Shown here: positions 11,547 to 21,908 of the stretch, in pieces
How the letters are laid out: the number at the start of each line of letters is the position of its first letter
Numbering within the stretch: the stretch's first letter is position 1
Assembly: GCA_014529385.2 (NCBI GenBank)
Contig: CM043953.1
Coordinates: forward strand, 97,787,842-97,851,841
Length of the DNA stretch: 64,000 nt
DNA from: Adiantum capillus-veneris
Taxonomy: Eukaryota; Streptophyta; Polypodiopsida; Polypodiales; Pteridaceae
Reading direction: 5' to 3'
Program-made: the position numbers and the translations under genes
Notes under the pieces: generated by a model
Told to the model about the DNA's origin: nothing
What the model saw: the letters and a program-made list of their open reading frames with translations, nothing else
The model's database searches: none

Positions 11547-12586
11547 TGTTGGAGGCTCGCCATAGCATAGGCAATCTCCCACAAATCTATCAATCCGGAG
11601 AGAGAGAGCATGACCCGGCTAGGGCTTGGAGTCATCACACAAAGAATGTGCGAGAGCGTCATCGGATGCAAAGATTGAGAGGATTCAAGAGCGTGCATCC
11701 TCCAATGCAAATAGAAATCATCCCAAATCAACTAATGCTAATCGCACATCAAGCATCAATTTCAAGCAATCATCTACACACATCAAGCAACGAAGTGAAA
11801 CACACTAATCTTGGAATCTCTCAAGCACAACTCTAATTACATGCATTGACGATTAAGCACACAAGATCGCATTCAAGTCGGCCACCCCAACCATGCCCAT
11901 CATGGTGTCCAAATCAAGTCACACATAATCAAATTAAGCTCAAGGCTTCTTAAACCTACATACACACAAGCACACCATTAGAGGAAAACTCTAATCCCTC
12001 AATCACGAGTACACCCACTCCGCTTAATCGAGAGAGTTAGATAAGGACTCCACTAATCGGAGTAGCTTAGCATAAGTAAGAGTTAGATTAGAGAAGATCA
12101 ACACTTCAAACAATGAAAGAAAGTAGATAAACATGATTGACAACATAATGAAGACTAGATTAATTAAGAGAGGATTACACTAATTACATGTGATTAGCAC
12201 TAGCCTTCTGAGCATGGGCATTAAGCTCAAAAGCTAGGCCATCAAGACCTCCTCTAGGGAGAGAGTTCTCAAAAGAACCACTCAAGAATGACCTCTCATT
12301 AAGCATAGGGATCTTTTATAGTTTTGGGCCTCAAACCCTTTAACTATGGGATAAAGTGAGCTCTCTAGCTTAAACTCATACAACTTTGGAACTCCTAAAT
12401 GAGCCCAAGCCCTATACAATGAAAAGTAAATATTGTGTACATCCATAACATATCCACAACTTGGTGCATAAATGGTGTAGCCATTAGCCGCTTCTAACAC
12501 CCTTGGCATGAATTTCCAGTCCACACTGGTAGTTGGACTCTTGGCCCGGGTTCATGACTCCCCCTGGGTATGTTCTTGGCATGACA
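11547..12586 (-). repeat. LTR-like block (minus-strand orientation)
   Basis: The block runs from 'tgttggagg' (11547) to '...ggcatgaca' (12586), giving TG...CA ends in both readings. On its low side is a tRNA-Asp-type primer site. On its high side is a purine tract at the end of the gypsy-1 pol. A minus-strand TATA-like box lies inside at 12313-12321. Its partner LTR was not found in the window. The borders are inferred from flanking signals, so the exact ends are uncertain. Confidence 0.5.
12313..12321 (-). promoter_or_regulatory. TATA-like box in the LTR-like block
   Basis: The minus strand reads 'ctataaaag', a good TATA match placed inside the LTR-like block as expected for an LTR promoter. 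Function is inferred. Confidence 0.4.
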
Positions 12587-14270
12587 TTACTCCCCCCTTG
12601 GAGAAGTGTTTTTGTCCTCGAAAACAAAAGTGGGAAAGTTATTCTTAAGAACACTAATGTTTTCCCAAGTGGCGACTTCTTGAGGTCGATCTTTGCACTT
12701 GATTAAAGCTTGACAAGGTACATGATGACATGTACGTAAATCATGATAGTCGATAATTTGCTCAAGTTCATGCTGTGGGGTAGGAGGTACAACAAAATCA
12801 ACCAAAAACTTTTGGTCAATGATATTGTCGTCCCCATGTAAACGTTTATATAAAAGGCTTACGTGAAATACCAAATGGATACGAGAGCCTAAATTTCATT
12901 AACGTGATCACAAACATGTGAACACGTTAATAACATTTAGTGATCACATTTCAAAATACGTGATCACATTAAATATTCACATGACGTCCCTTTAACATGT
13001 AGAAATCATCCAATTTGGTAAGCCCACTTGGATTTTTTTATTTCTTAAGAGGCTCGATTTAGGGTTCGCATAGTTTCCTAGTAAGCTCATCATGAAAAAC
13101 ACATACCTCGGTGGGGTTTTGGTGAATTTCCATGTCATCGCTTATTGGCTTCTTTGTGATCACGTTGATTGTGTTTATGTGAATGTGATTATAAACATTG
13201 TGATCACAAGAAATTTCACATGATCACGTGAATATTAAAGCCGTGCACGAGAGTGTGTCAGTAACGAGAGTTTCTAAGCACAATCACCAACTCGCTTGAG
13301 TATCTTGAAACGCCAACCATATCTTGGAGATACTTTAGGTGTTGGCCCAGTCTTTAGACTTTTTGAATGCTCTGGCACACGCAAAAACACCTCTTTCCCT
13401 TCCTCAAGGTAACTTGCCTATGTTTCTCATCAGTGTGTACTTCTTATACCAATCCTGTGCTTGCCGGACATTTTGACGAGCGAGTTTCAGCATGTCCATA
13501 TGGTCTTGGAGAAAATCCTTAACGGGTTGGAGTTTTTCGGTTTCCAACCCCACCATAATGGGTGACACAGGTTGAAAACCATACATGAGCATGAAAGGAC
13601 TAAATCCAATCATGACATGCTTAGCACTATTGTAAGCAAACTCAAGAAGAGGTAGATACTCTTCCCAGTCTGTTTGTTTCTTGCTAATGTATGCTTGTAG
13701 CATATCCTCTAGCACTTGGTTAACACTTGGTTAACTCGTTCAATTTGACCATCCGTTTTTAGATTATCTACTGTACTGAGGTTGAGTTGTGTACCCAATT
13801 TTTTATACACAAACCTCCAAAAATGATTGTTAAACTGGGGATCACGATCACTCACATTGTTACTTGGAAATCCATAGAACTTGTACAAATTGTTCACAAG
13901 AAACTTATCTAATTTTGGAGTCTTTATGGTCAACTTGGTTGGAATAAACTTCCATAGTTTAGTCAACCCTACGACCACCCATACCGAGTCATGACCTCGT
14001 ACAGTGGTTGGTAAACCCACAATAAAATCCATAGAGATACTTTCCCATTTACCATTGGGAATCTCCAAAGGATGTAAGAGTCCTCTTGCCTTCAGGCGCT
14101 CTGCTTTGTTAACTTGACAGTTTTGGCAATGCAAGACATAGTCTTGAACAAATCCATGTAAACATGGCCAGTAAAACTATCGCCTTATGAGAGCATAAGT
14201 GTTTTTGATGTCCGGGTGCCCTACACTTGGACTTTCATGACATTGCTGAATCAAGCTTCTTGATTTCAAA
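12587..14270 (-). pseudogene. gypsy-1 integrase and chromodomain-like C-terminus
   Basis: The zinc-finger end is near 14.1-14.2 kb ('HCQNCQVNKAERLKARG'). The integrase core keeps all three acidic positions in context: 'ISMDFIVGLP', 'VSDRDPQF' and 'DGQIERVNQ'. The C-terminal part before the stop at 12587-12589 has 'VFHVSLLYKRLHGD' and then 'EVATWENISVLKNNFPTF', which looks like the end of a chromodomain. Frameshifts occur near 13.71 kb, 13.4 kb and upstream, and the 358-bp insert (12888-13245) splits the segment. The final codons overlap the purine tract. The normal role would be insertion of cDNA, with the chromodomain guiding it to chromatin. Confidence 0.8.
12888..13245. mobile_element. MITE-like insert with 8-bp target duplication
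   Basis: A 358-bp AT-rich non-coding insert interrupts gypsy-1 pol between two parts that continue each other. The flanks are 'tacgagag' (12880-12887) and 'cacgagag' (13246-13253), matching at 7 of 8 bases, as expected for a hAT-type 8-bp duplication. The palindromic word 'gtgatcac' and relatives such as 'acgtgatca' occur near both ends in opposite orientation, so the insert can fold back. The outermost bases are not a good inverted repeat, so the superfamily is uncertain. Confidence 0.6.
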
Positions 14271-15120
14271 TGCAAATGGCCTCCCCTCTTGTAGAAGGAT
14301 TGCTCCAATAGCATGATTACTGGCATCTGTTTCCAAAACAAATCGCTTCAAAGGATCTACAATAGCTAGAAGAGGATTTGTAGCTAATACATCCTTGAGC
14401 GTATCCAAACTTTGCTATTGAGTGACACCCCATTGAAAGGTTTTCCCTTTTCCCTTCAGCTAGTCCATCATTGGCACGGCAATATGAGCATAATTTTTAA
14501 CAAACGATCGATAGAAACCTACAAATCCCAATAAAATATGTAACTCTTCCATATTTTTTGGAGAAGGCGACCTCTGAATGGCATTCACTTTGGATTGATC
14601 CATGTGCAGCCCATTAGCTGAGAGAACATGCCCTAGGTAGTGAATTTCCTCCTTGAGAAAATCACACTTTGATTCTTTGGCATATAAGTTGTTTGCTCTT
14701 AGAAATTCAAACACTTGCCTCAGATGTTGCAAGTGCTCTTCCTCAGAAGCATTGTACACAAGAATGTCACCGAGAAAAATGATAACAAACTTGCCCAAGT
14801 ACGGTCTCAAGCCACTATCCATGAGTGTCATGAAAGTAGTGAGCACATTGGTTAACCCAAAAGGCATAACCAAAAACTCATAATGCACAAACCTTGTTTG
14901 GAATGCAGTTTTGGGTATATCAGCAAGACAAATATATACGTGGTGATAGCCTACTGACCCCAAGTCGATCTTTGTAAAAATACAAGCATGAGTGAGTTTG
15001 TCAAACAGCTCATCCACTCGTGGTAATAGGTACTTGTTCTTAATAGTGATCATATTTAACCCATGATAGCCTCTACGCACATGCGCATACTACCATCCTT
15101 TTTCTTCACTAATAGGATAA
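14270..15120 (-). pseudogene. gypsy-1 reverse transcriptase and start of RNase H
   Basis: Minus-strand frame 15080-14460 covers most of the palm: 'NKYLLPRVDELFDKL', 'FLVMPFGLTNVLTTF' and 'FVIIFLGDILVYN'. The active-site pair Asp-Asp is changed to Gly-Asp, so polymerase activity should be lost. After a frame break, the RNase H start 'ETDASNHAIGAILLQEGRP' is visible near 14.31-14.37 kb, and then the rest of RNase H is missing. Upstream (15.1-15.25 kb) the reading frame is broken. Confidence 0.85.
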
Positions 15121-15288
15121 GAGAAGCCCATGGTGAAGAACTCGATTGAATAAACCCTCAGCAGCCTCAAAATGACTCATTCTGTAGGGTGGTTTATTGA
15201 CTGGTTTACTGCCCTCAACCACATCTATGCCATGTTGTACAGATCGTGTCAGTGGTAATCATGATGGTAAATCATGAAAAAAAACATC

Positions 15289-16260
15289 TTAAAATTCCAT
15301 TAATAAATCTTTTAACTGACTAGAAACCTTTGCTTGTTGAGAAGAGAGAGGAGTAGCCATTGCTGGAAGAGAAGAGAGAGAAGCATGCGGCATTGAGGAA
15401 TGTTTAACAGATTCAACATTTGAAAGAAAATGACACAATGAGTAACACAATAAAGCTTCTTCTATTTCATTATCAAAAGTGAGCTTCATAGGATCTGTTC
15501 TACATATCAGTGGTGAGGAAGGCACATCCTTCTCTCCTAACAACAACACATGTGCGCCATGGGATTCAAACATCAGACTATTGTGCTCGTAGCTACACTT
15601 CAATGATGTTTCTAGGCTATGAAATCACTCTCTACCAAGTACCACATCTGCCCGCTCCATATTCATAACGTGGAAATCCAAGGATAGGGAATAGCCTTGA
15701 ATTTCCAATGGTACAGCTTTGACTTGAGTATCCCATACTTCGGCATCATAGCCGTTCATCATTGTTACCTTATAGTGGTGGGAACTCGGAGTTTGGAGCA
15801 ATTTGAGTCTTTTCACTAATCTGTTTCTAGGCTATGCAATCACTCTCTACCAAGTACCACATCTTCCCGCTCCATATTCATAACGTGGAAATCCAACGAT
15901 AGGGAATAGCCTTGAATTTCCAATGGTACAGCTCTGACTTGAGTATCCCATACTTCGGCATCATAGCCGTTCATCATTGTTACCTTATAGTGGTGAGAAC
16001 TCGGAGTTTGGAGCAATTTGAGTCTTTTCACTAATCTATAGCTAATGAAATTTTGAGTAGCATCGCCATCTACCAAGATACGTACCTTGTACCCTTGAAG
16101 AGATCCGTGTATACGCACTAACTCATGTGGACCGAAGGTCTGTTTCCACATGGAAGCTGTGATACAACATTCATGCACCCCCTCGGTGTCTGTTACCTCC
16201 ACCTCGGAGAAACGGGAGGAAGACTCAAGAGGCAGCAGCTGCACCGTGTGCACTGCTCTC
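15289..16260 (-). pseudogene. gypsy-1 protease region and end of gag
   Basis: A frame from 16260 downward starts in the gag C-terminus and leads to 'VRILVDGDATQNFIS', where the aspartic protease motif (usually Asp-Ser/Thr-Gly-Ala) is altered. It then reaches 'NMEREDVVLGRE' just before 15840. A 215-bp tandem duplication (15609-16038) repeats the protease end ('NMERADVVLGRE'). Frame 15603-15289 then continues toward the reverse transcriptase with 'HVLLLGEKDVPSSPLICRT', very close to the equivalent segment of gypsy-3. Confidence 0.8.
15609..16038. repeat. 215-bp tandem duplication in gypsy-1 protease
   Basis: The segments 15609-15823 and 15824-16038 are near-identical; both begin 'tttctaggctatg'. 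They differ by only a few substitutions. 215 is not a multiple of three, so the duplication shifts the frame. Confidence 0.9.
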
Positions 16261-16582
16261 TGTAAAGAATGAGGATGCAAGAGAGCTACACAAGACAAGC
16301 ACAAAGCACACAGAGATGGAAAGCTTCTTCTTCTTCTTCACAGAAAAGAGAGTACAAAATGACTAAGTGCTAAAGCTGAAAAGTAGCACATATGTACATG
16401 CGGTCACTAAGTGTGAACTCGCTAGAAGAGTACTAGGCTGGCACTATAAGTGTAGTCCAGCTGTAGAATCACTGGCAGAGATCCTCCGTGTCAGTCACCT
16501 AACGCGCCAGTGAGTAAATGCCGTAAGCAGCCAAGACCCATAGTGGATGCCAGCTCAAGGTGTAGAGCTCGACATCTCAACA
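16261..16582 (-). repeat. 3' LTR of the nested copia element
   Basis: It runs from 'tgtaaagaatg' to 'gacatctcaaca' on the plus strand and is followed at 16583 by the purine tract of the minus-strand element. Confidence 0.95.
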
Positions 16583-16584
16583 CT

Positions 16585-18690
16585 CCCCCTCGAGCTCTGC
16601 ATGTCGCAGAGTCCAAGCATAGTCCGGAAACGTCGAAGCTTCTCAGCTCCGAGGGCCTTGGTAAAGATATCCGCTATCTGCTCCTCTGTGCTGACGTAGA
16701 CCAAGTCGATGTCGCCCGCCAACACTCGCTCTCGAACGTAGTGGTAATGGACCTCTATGTGTTTGGTCCTGGCATGGAACACTGGGTTCCTAGCCAATTG
16801 CATGCTGCTGAGGTTGTCACAATGGATGAAAATCTACTGGTCCACCTGCACTCCCAAGTCCTCAAGTAATGTGCGTAGCCAAGCTACCTCGCACGCCGCA
16901 ACTGTTGCACCTCTGTACTCGGCCTCTGTGCTCGATAAAGAAACCGTAGGCTGCTTTTTGCTGCTCCAAGTAACAGCAGCACTCCCAAAAGAGAACATGA
17001 AGCCACTCGTAGATCTCCTATCAACAATGCTACCTGCCCAATCTGCATCTGTATACCCATACAATGCTAATGGTGCATCTGTTGCATAGAACAATGCGTA
17101 GTCAAGAGTACCTTGCACATACCTAAGTGTGCGTCGTACTCCATCCAAATGTGGCTTCCTCGGAAGCTGCATGAACTGACTCTCCAAGCCTACTGTGTAG
17201 CTCAAGTCTGGCCTTGTGATAGTCAAGTAGATTAGACTACCCACAATCTTCCTGTACATGTTGACATCCTCAACAACATCACCCTTCTCTGCACTCAGCT
17301 TTGCATTCACATCCAAGGGAATAGAAATTGGCTTACAATCAGCCATACCATACTTTGACAACATGTCCAAAGCATACTGTCTCTGTGATAGCCATACACC
17401 CTGTGGAGTCCTGATCACCTCAATGCCAAGAAAGTAGCGCAACTCGCCTAAATCTTTCATTTCAAACTCCTGTTTGAGAAGACCCTTCACATGGTCAATC
17501 TCCATAGCATTGTCACCAACAATAATAAGGTCATCTACATATATGGTAATGACCACAATCCCCACATCACTCTCACGTACATAGAGTGAATGATCAGCAT
17601 GAGCTCTCCTAAAACCAATACTGACAAGATACTTGGCAATCCTGTCATACCATGCTCTAGAGCCCTGCTTCAAACCATACAAAGCTTTGAGAAGTCTGCA
17701 TACATAATCTGGGTAACCTGGATCGACATAACCAGGTGGCTGATCCATATACACTTCCTCTTGCAACTCACCATTCAAGAAGGCATTCTTTACATCCATT
17801 TGATGCATAATCCATCCTCTAGATGCAGCCACTGCTATGACAGCTCTCACAGTCGTCATCTTTGCCACTGGAGCAAAGGTCTCCTCATAGTCTATGCCAT
17901 ACGTCTGTGCATAACCCTTTGCGACCAGCCTTGCCTTGTGACGCTCAATGTTACCATCAGCCTTATGCTTGGTTTTATACACCCATTTGCAGCCAATAGC
18001 TTTCTTGCCACTTGGCAATGGCACCAACTCCCATGTGTCATTTGCTTCCAATGCAGCCATCTCTTCATTCATTGCATCATCCCAATGCACATTTCCAACT
18101 GCATCCTCAAAACATGTGGGCTCCACATCCTGTATCACCTTAGCCATGTAGGCTTGGTGATGCGCTAGATACCCATCATAAGTCAATTTCTGAACTAGAT
18201 TTCTGACTCTATTAGATCTGCGCGGTCCTGGGTCACTCCTTTGCCCTCTAGCATCTTCTTGTACTTTCCTTACACCAGGTGTCTTGACAGCCGGAATTCC
18301 AAATTCCTCATCAAGACTTTGTTCAGAACCATCTGAATCCATGTCTACATGTGAAAAACCTGATGATGCATCAGCCATAAAGGGAGGTTCATCAACCTTT
18401 TCCTTTCCTTTTCGTGATACATTCCCTGTACCTGTTGGTGGAGTAACCTGTGTACGTAGTCTACCATTCCATGGTTTCTCAACAGAGCCACGAGAAGAGG
18501 ACTCTTGTGGTCCACTCAAAACCTGTGACTGTGGCCTCACATTTTGTACAACCACATCATCTTTTACATCAGCCCCAATAGTGCCATGTGCATTACTTTG
18601 ATTGCATGCTGCGCAATCTCTGCTCATTGACATGGCCAATGCGTTTGTGCCAAATGTCAACATCAGCCACAACACCTGTGCCCTGTGCAA
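16585..18690 (-). pseudogene. Copia reverse transcriptase and RNase H, one internal stop
   Basis: A continuous minus-strand frame reads through 'WVYKTKHKADGNIERHKARL', 'QMDVKNAFLNGEL', the active site 'ITIYVDDLIIV' and the RNase H parts 'DADWAGSIVDRRSTSG' and 'SSTEAEYRGATVAACE'. An in-frame TAG at 16834-16836 cuts the RNase H. The same frame then goes on to 'HIEVHYHYVRERV' and 'EEQIADIFTKALG' near 16.6 kb. Upstream the frame has no integrase: it begins right where the pre-integrase zinc-binding region ends. The normal role is copying RNA into cDNA. Confidence 0.9.
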
Positions 18691-20086
18691 ATAATGCAGC
18701 TTTTACCTTAGGCATGTCTACATTCAGCGTAAACATTCTGCCCACACATTTGCCCTCTATGATCAGCTTACAGCCATTCTGGAAATCTTCTACATAACAG
18801 CCATTTGGATTGAAGCGAACCTGCAAACCCTGCTCAACCATTTGTCCAACAGAAACAAGATTCTTTGTAATGTTTGGGACATGAAGTATATCTGCTAAGT
18901 ACTTTGATTTCCCACTCTTCGTATTTAGAGGTATGTCCCCTACATGAGCAATGGAGTGAGCTGTGTCATCTCCTGTCTGCACATAGCCTGACACATCTGG
19001 CTTGCGCATATCTCTAAACCACTCTCCACGAGACGTCATGTGATTAGAGGCACCTGAATCCACATACCAAACATCATCTTGGGTGGAATTCTCTGCAGTC
19101 ATTGTATTCATTACATGCTGCATAACAAACATGCGCTCGTTTTTGCTGTCATCTGCATCTCTGCTAGTAGATGCATAGTTGCCCTGTTCTCTCTTTCTAC
19201 TTGCTTTTCCCTTTGGACAGTCACGTGACATGTGACCTCTTTCACCACAAGTCCAACATTCTCTACTATCTGGAGTATGTTGCTGCCTGCTTGATCCTGC
19301 ACCACGACCTCTTTGACTCCCCCTGCCTTGAGACTGGTTTCCCCTGCCACCTGTATTGTTTTGATTTGATTGACCTTTCAGAAATTGGCCCCTGCAACCC
19401 CTTGGGCCTCGACCACGACCTCTACCTCTACCTCTGTTGGAGTTAGAATAGAAGGCCTGTTCAGAATTATTTCTGCCATGAGAAGAAGATGTGTCAAGGT
19501 TCTTCTCCTCAAGAATAAGCATAGAAATCAAATCTTGGAACACGGGGATGTCGTCTCTTGTATTCATGGAAGACCTAAAATGTACATACTCATCTCCTAG
19601 ACCATCCAAGCATGCACGGACAATGTCATCGTCTTCCACTGAGACTTTAATAGATCCAAGAGCCTCAATGATACTCTTGATCTTCAAAGCATAATCATTG
19701 ATGGAGAGGTTGTTCCTCTTAACCCGATTTAGCTCCAACTTTAGTTGAAGCTTCCTGGCCTTGGTGTTCACCTCGAACACTCTGCCTAAGTTTTTCCATG
19801 CAATGGCGGGGGTTTCAGCATCGTGTAGATAGCCCATCATGCCATCTGTGATGCTCATAGAAAGCCAATACATCACTTTGCTCTGGCCTTGTTTCCAGTC
19901 CCTCAAAGCTTTCCTTTGTTCTGCTGTAGCATTTGCCTCGGGAATCTCTGGTTCCTTTTCATTGTCTCCTTCTACCTAGTCCCAATAACCTTTTCCTTTT
20001 AGGAAATTTGTTATTCTGAACTTCCATGCAGGGTAGTTATTTTTCTCAAGCTTCTCAGTAACAATCTGACTGAAACCGTCAGACAT
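18600..20086 (-). pseudogene. Copia gag, protease and pre-integrase segment
   Basis: The likely start is ATG at 20086 ('MSDGFSQIVTEKLEKNNYPA'). An in-frame TAG at 19976-19978 interrupts it, and the frame then stays open from 19975 to about 18594. A gag domain is followed by an Arg/Gly-rich stretch, the zinc knuckle 'CWTCGERGHMSRDC', the protease motif 'WYVDSGASNHMTS' and the pre-integrase start 'IWHKRIGHVNEQRLRSMQSK'. The frame then stops and overlaps the pol frame in another register. Gag would form the particle; the protease would process the polyprotein. Confidence 0.9.
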
Positions 20087-20385
20087 CTTGAAGCACCAAG
20101 ACAAAATAGCTGCAATCTGCAAAAACCTGCAAATCTGATGAACCTGCTATCGTGGTTCCTGTAACGCTTTCTACACTCAACAAGTGTCCACAATCAAGCG
20201 TTTCACAACCACTGTACTTGTACAGTAAATCTCTGTATACTGCACTTTGGAGACCTGTTCAGAAACTTGTGCGAAAAACCCCTAAAAAAATTTCGCTGCG
20301 CGAGGCGCCTTCGGCATCTGGTCGTGGATTGCGAACGAAGGGATTGTGATGCTCTTGCTCTCTTAGCCTCTCTTGCCTGCACCAG

Positions 20386-20397
20386 GCTCTGATACCA
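20386..20397 (-). promoter_or_regulatory. Copia primer-binding site (initiator-Met tRNA)
   Basis: The minus strand reads 'tggtatcagagc', a perfect standard plant retrotransposon primer site, directly inside the 5' LTR. Confidence 0.95.
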
Positions 20398-20719
20398 TGT
20401 AAAGAATGAGGATGCAAGAGAGCTACACAAGACAAGCACAAAGCACACAGAGATGGAAAGCTTCTTCTTCTTCTTCACAGAAAAGAGAGTACAAAATGAC
20501 TAAGTGCTAAAGCTGAAAAGTAGCACATATGTACATGCGGTCACTAAGTGTGAACTCGCTAGAAGAGTACTAGGCTGGCACTATAAGTGTAGTCCAACTG
20601 TAGAATCACTGGCAGAGATCCTCCGTGTCGGTCACCTAACGCGCCAGTGAGTAAATGCCGTAAGCAGCCAAGACCCGTAGTGGATGCCAGCTCAAGGTGT
20701 AGAGCTCGACATCTCAACA
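20398..20719 (-). repeat. 5' LTR of the nested copia element
   Basis: It is the same length as the 16261 copy, with only three base differences seen by direct comparison (near 20597, 20631 and 20678). Confidence 0.95.
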
Positions 20720-21831
20720 CTCTCTCCTTGCCTTGAGCAACAGATTTCCCCTTGTGACAATCCTTTTTTCCATGGCCTCTTACCAAGAATTGAAAACGTA
20801 ACTTTCGTTTTTTAGCCTTCTCAAATTCCTCAAGAGAGAGAGGCCCTCAAGACCCCTTTGGTTTTTTAGCTGCTTTTGAATTGGCTACTATAAATTTCCG
20901 TTTATTATGCCCATGTTGTGTGCGTGTATTACCATGTATACTAACAGGCATGTGAGTACTATGTGATTCCTTCTCATTTGGATCATCATGAATGTGAGCT
21001 TTCACTATGGCCTCCTCAAGTGTTTTAGAATCTTGAGTCCTAGCATGCTTCTTAAGCTCTGGCTTCAGACCACGGATAAACCCACGTACTTGTTGAAAGG
21101 TGTCTAGACCTTCCAAATTGAGGATAACATCCCGATAGTGTAAGGTATATTCAAGCAATGATGGGTATTGGTGCATGGAACACGTGTCCCAAGACCTCCA
21201 ATTTCTATGTGCCTCATTTGTGGGTAGGAATTCTTTTCTAAACATAGCTTCAAAAGCTGTCCAACTATGTGGTATGATATTCTTCTCCTTGAAAGACATC
21301 CACCATTTATAGGCCTTGCCTTCCAGAGTCAGACTTGTCTACAACGCCCTGATTGCATCCGGAGTACGTCGTAAGGCGTGAATTCTATCCCACTTGCTGA
21401 GAAAGATGTTCAATGCATCCTTATTTTTCTATGGTGGTTTTGTATTTTTCAAGAACTCGTCCACCTCCTTCGTGACGGTGAGAGAGTGCAGAGAATCCGG
21501 AGATGGACCTTGTCCATGACCAGGAGGGCCCTACCCCTGATCGGTTATGTGCTCATGCGTGTGTGTGTCCCTTGGCCTATTGTTGCATAAACTGTATCAC
21601 TAAAGTGGATAATTTACTGACATTTTCATTTAGTGATGCAAATTTTTTTTCCATCACCACTAAGCGTGCTTGAAGTGCTTGAAATTCTTGGATATCGATC
21701 AATTCATAGGTGTCATCTCCTCCCATAGCTTTGCGGGTACCCTTTGTGAGAGTATCCAGCCGCAAGCCATCATTGGGAGGATCGAGCGTACTATGCTTGA
21801 AATCAAAATTCATGTTGATATCCAAATCCAT
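20720..21831 (-). pseudogene. gypsy-1 gag
   Basis: The start is ATG at 21831 ('MDLDINMNFDFKHS'), with a heptad-like segment 'FQALQARLVVMEKKFASLNE' that may form a coiled coil. The frame breaks near 21577. The capsid-like part 21299-20847 has 'YTLHYRDVILNLEGLDTFQ' and 'FIRGLKPELKKH'. The zinc-knuckle end 'VRGHGKKDCHKGKS' reaches the copia insertion site at 20724. Several frameshifts are present. Confidence 0.8.
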
Positions 21832-21882
21832 GGCGACTGTGTAGTGCTAGGAAGAAATAGAAGAATACCTAGAGATCAAAAG

Positions 21883-21893
21883 ATCTGATGCCA
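21883..21893 (-). promoter_or_regulatory. Candidate primer-binding site of gypsy-1
   Basis: The minus strand reads 'ttggcatcagatc' around here, two changes from the standard initiator-Met primer site, about 50 bases before the gag start. Its adjoining LTR is almost entirely absent. Confidence 0.5.
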
Positions 21894-21908
21894 ACCCATT
21901 GTATCCGT

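Larger units (their letters stand above)
16261..20719 (-). mobile_element. Nested Ty1/copia element, integrase deleted
   Basis: Two 322-bp LTRs (16261-16582 and 20398-20719) bound the element. The target duplication is 'ctctc' (16256-16260 and 20720-20724). Removing the element rejoins the gypsy-1 gag frame on the two sides, which proves insertion into gypsy-1. An initiator-Met primer site lies next to the 5' LTR and a purine tract ('gagggggag', minus strand) next to the 3' LTR. The gag, protease, reverse transcriptase and RNase H coding parts are present; the integrase core is absent. The LTRs differ at 3 positions by my count, all transitions, so the insertion is fairly recent. Confidence 0.95.
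12587..21908 (-). mobile_element. gypsy-1: decayed Ty3/gypsy chromovirus with nested insertions
   Basis: On the minus strand the order is: primer site (21883-21893), gag (from 21831), zinc knuckle, protease, reverse transcriptase, start of RNase H, integrase, chromodomain-like end, purine tract (12587-12601). A copia element (16261-20719) sits in the gag-protease region and a MITE-like insert (12888-13245) in pol. About half of RNase H and the linker to integrase are deleted around 14.2-14.3 kb. Beyond the primer site only a few bases remain before the gypsy-2 LTR, so the 5' LTR is missing. Confidence 0.85.
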
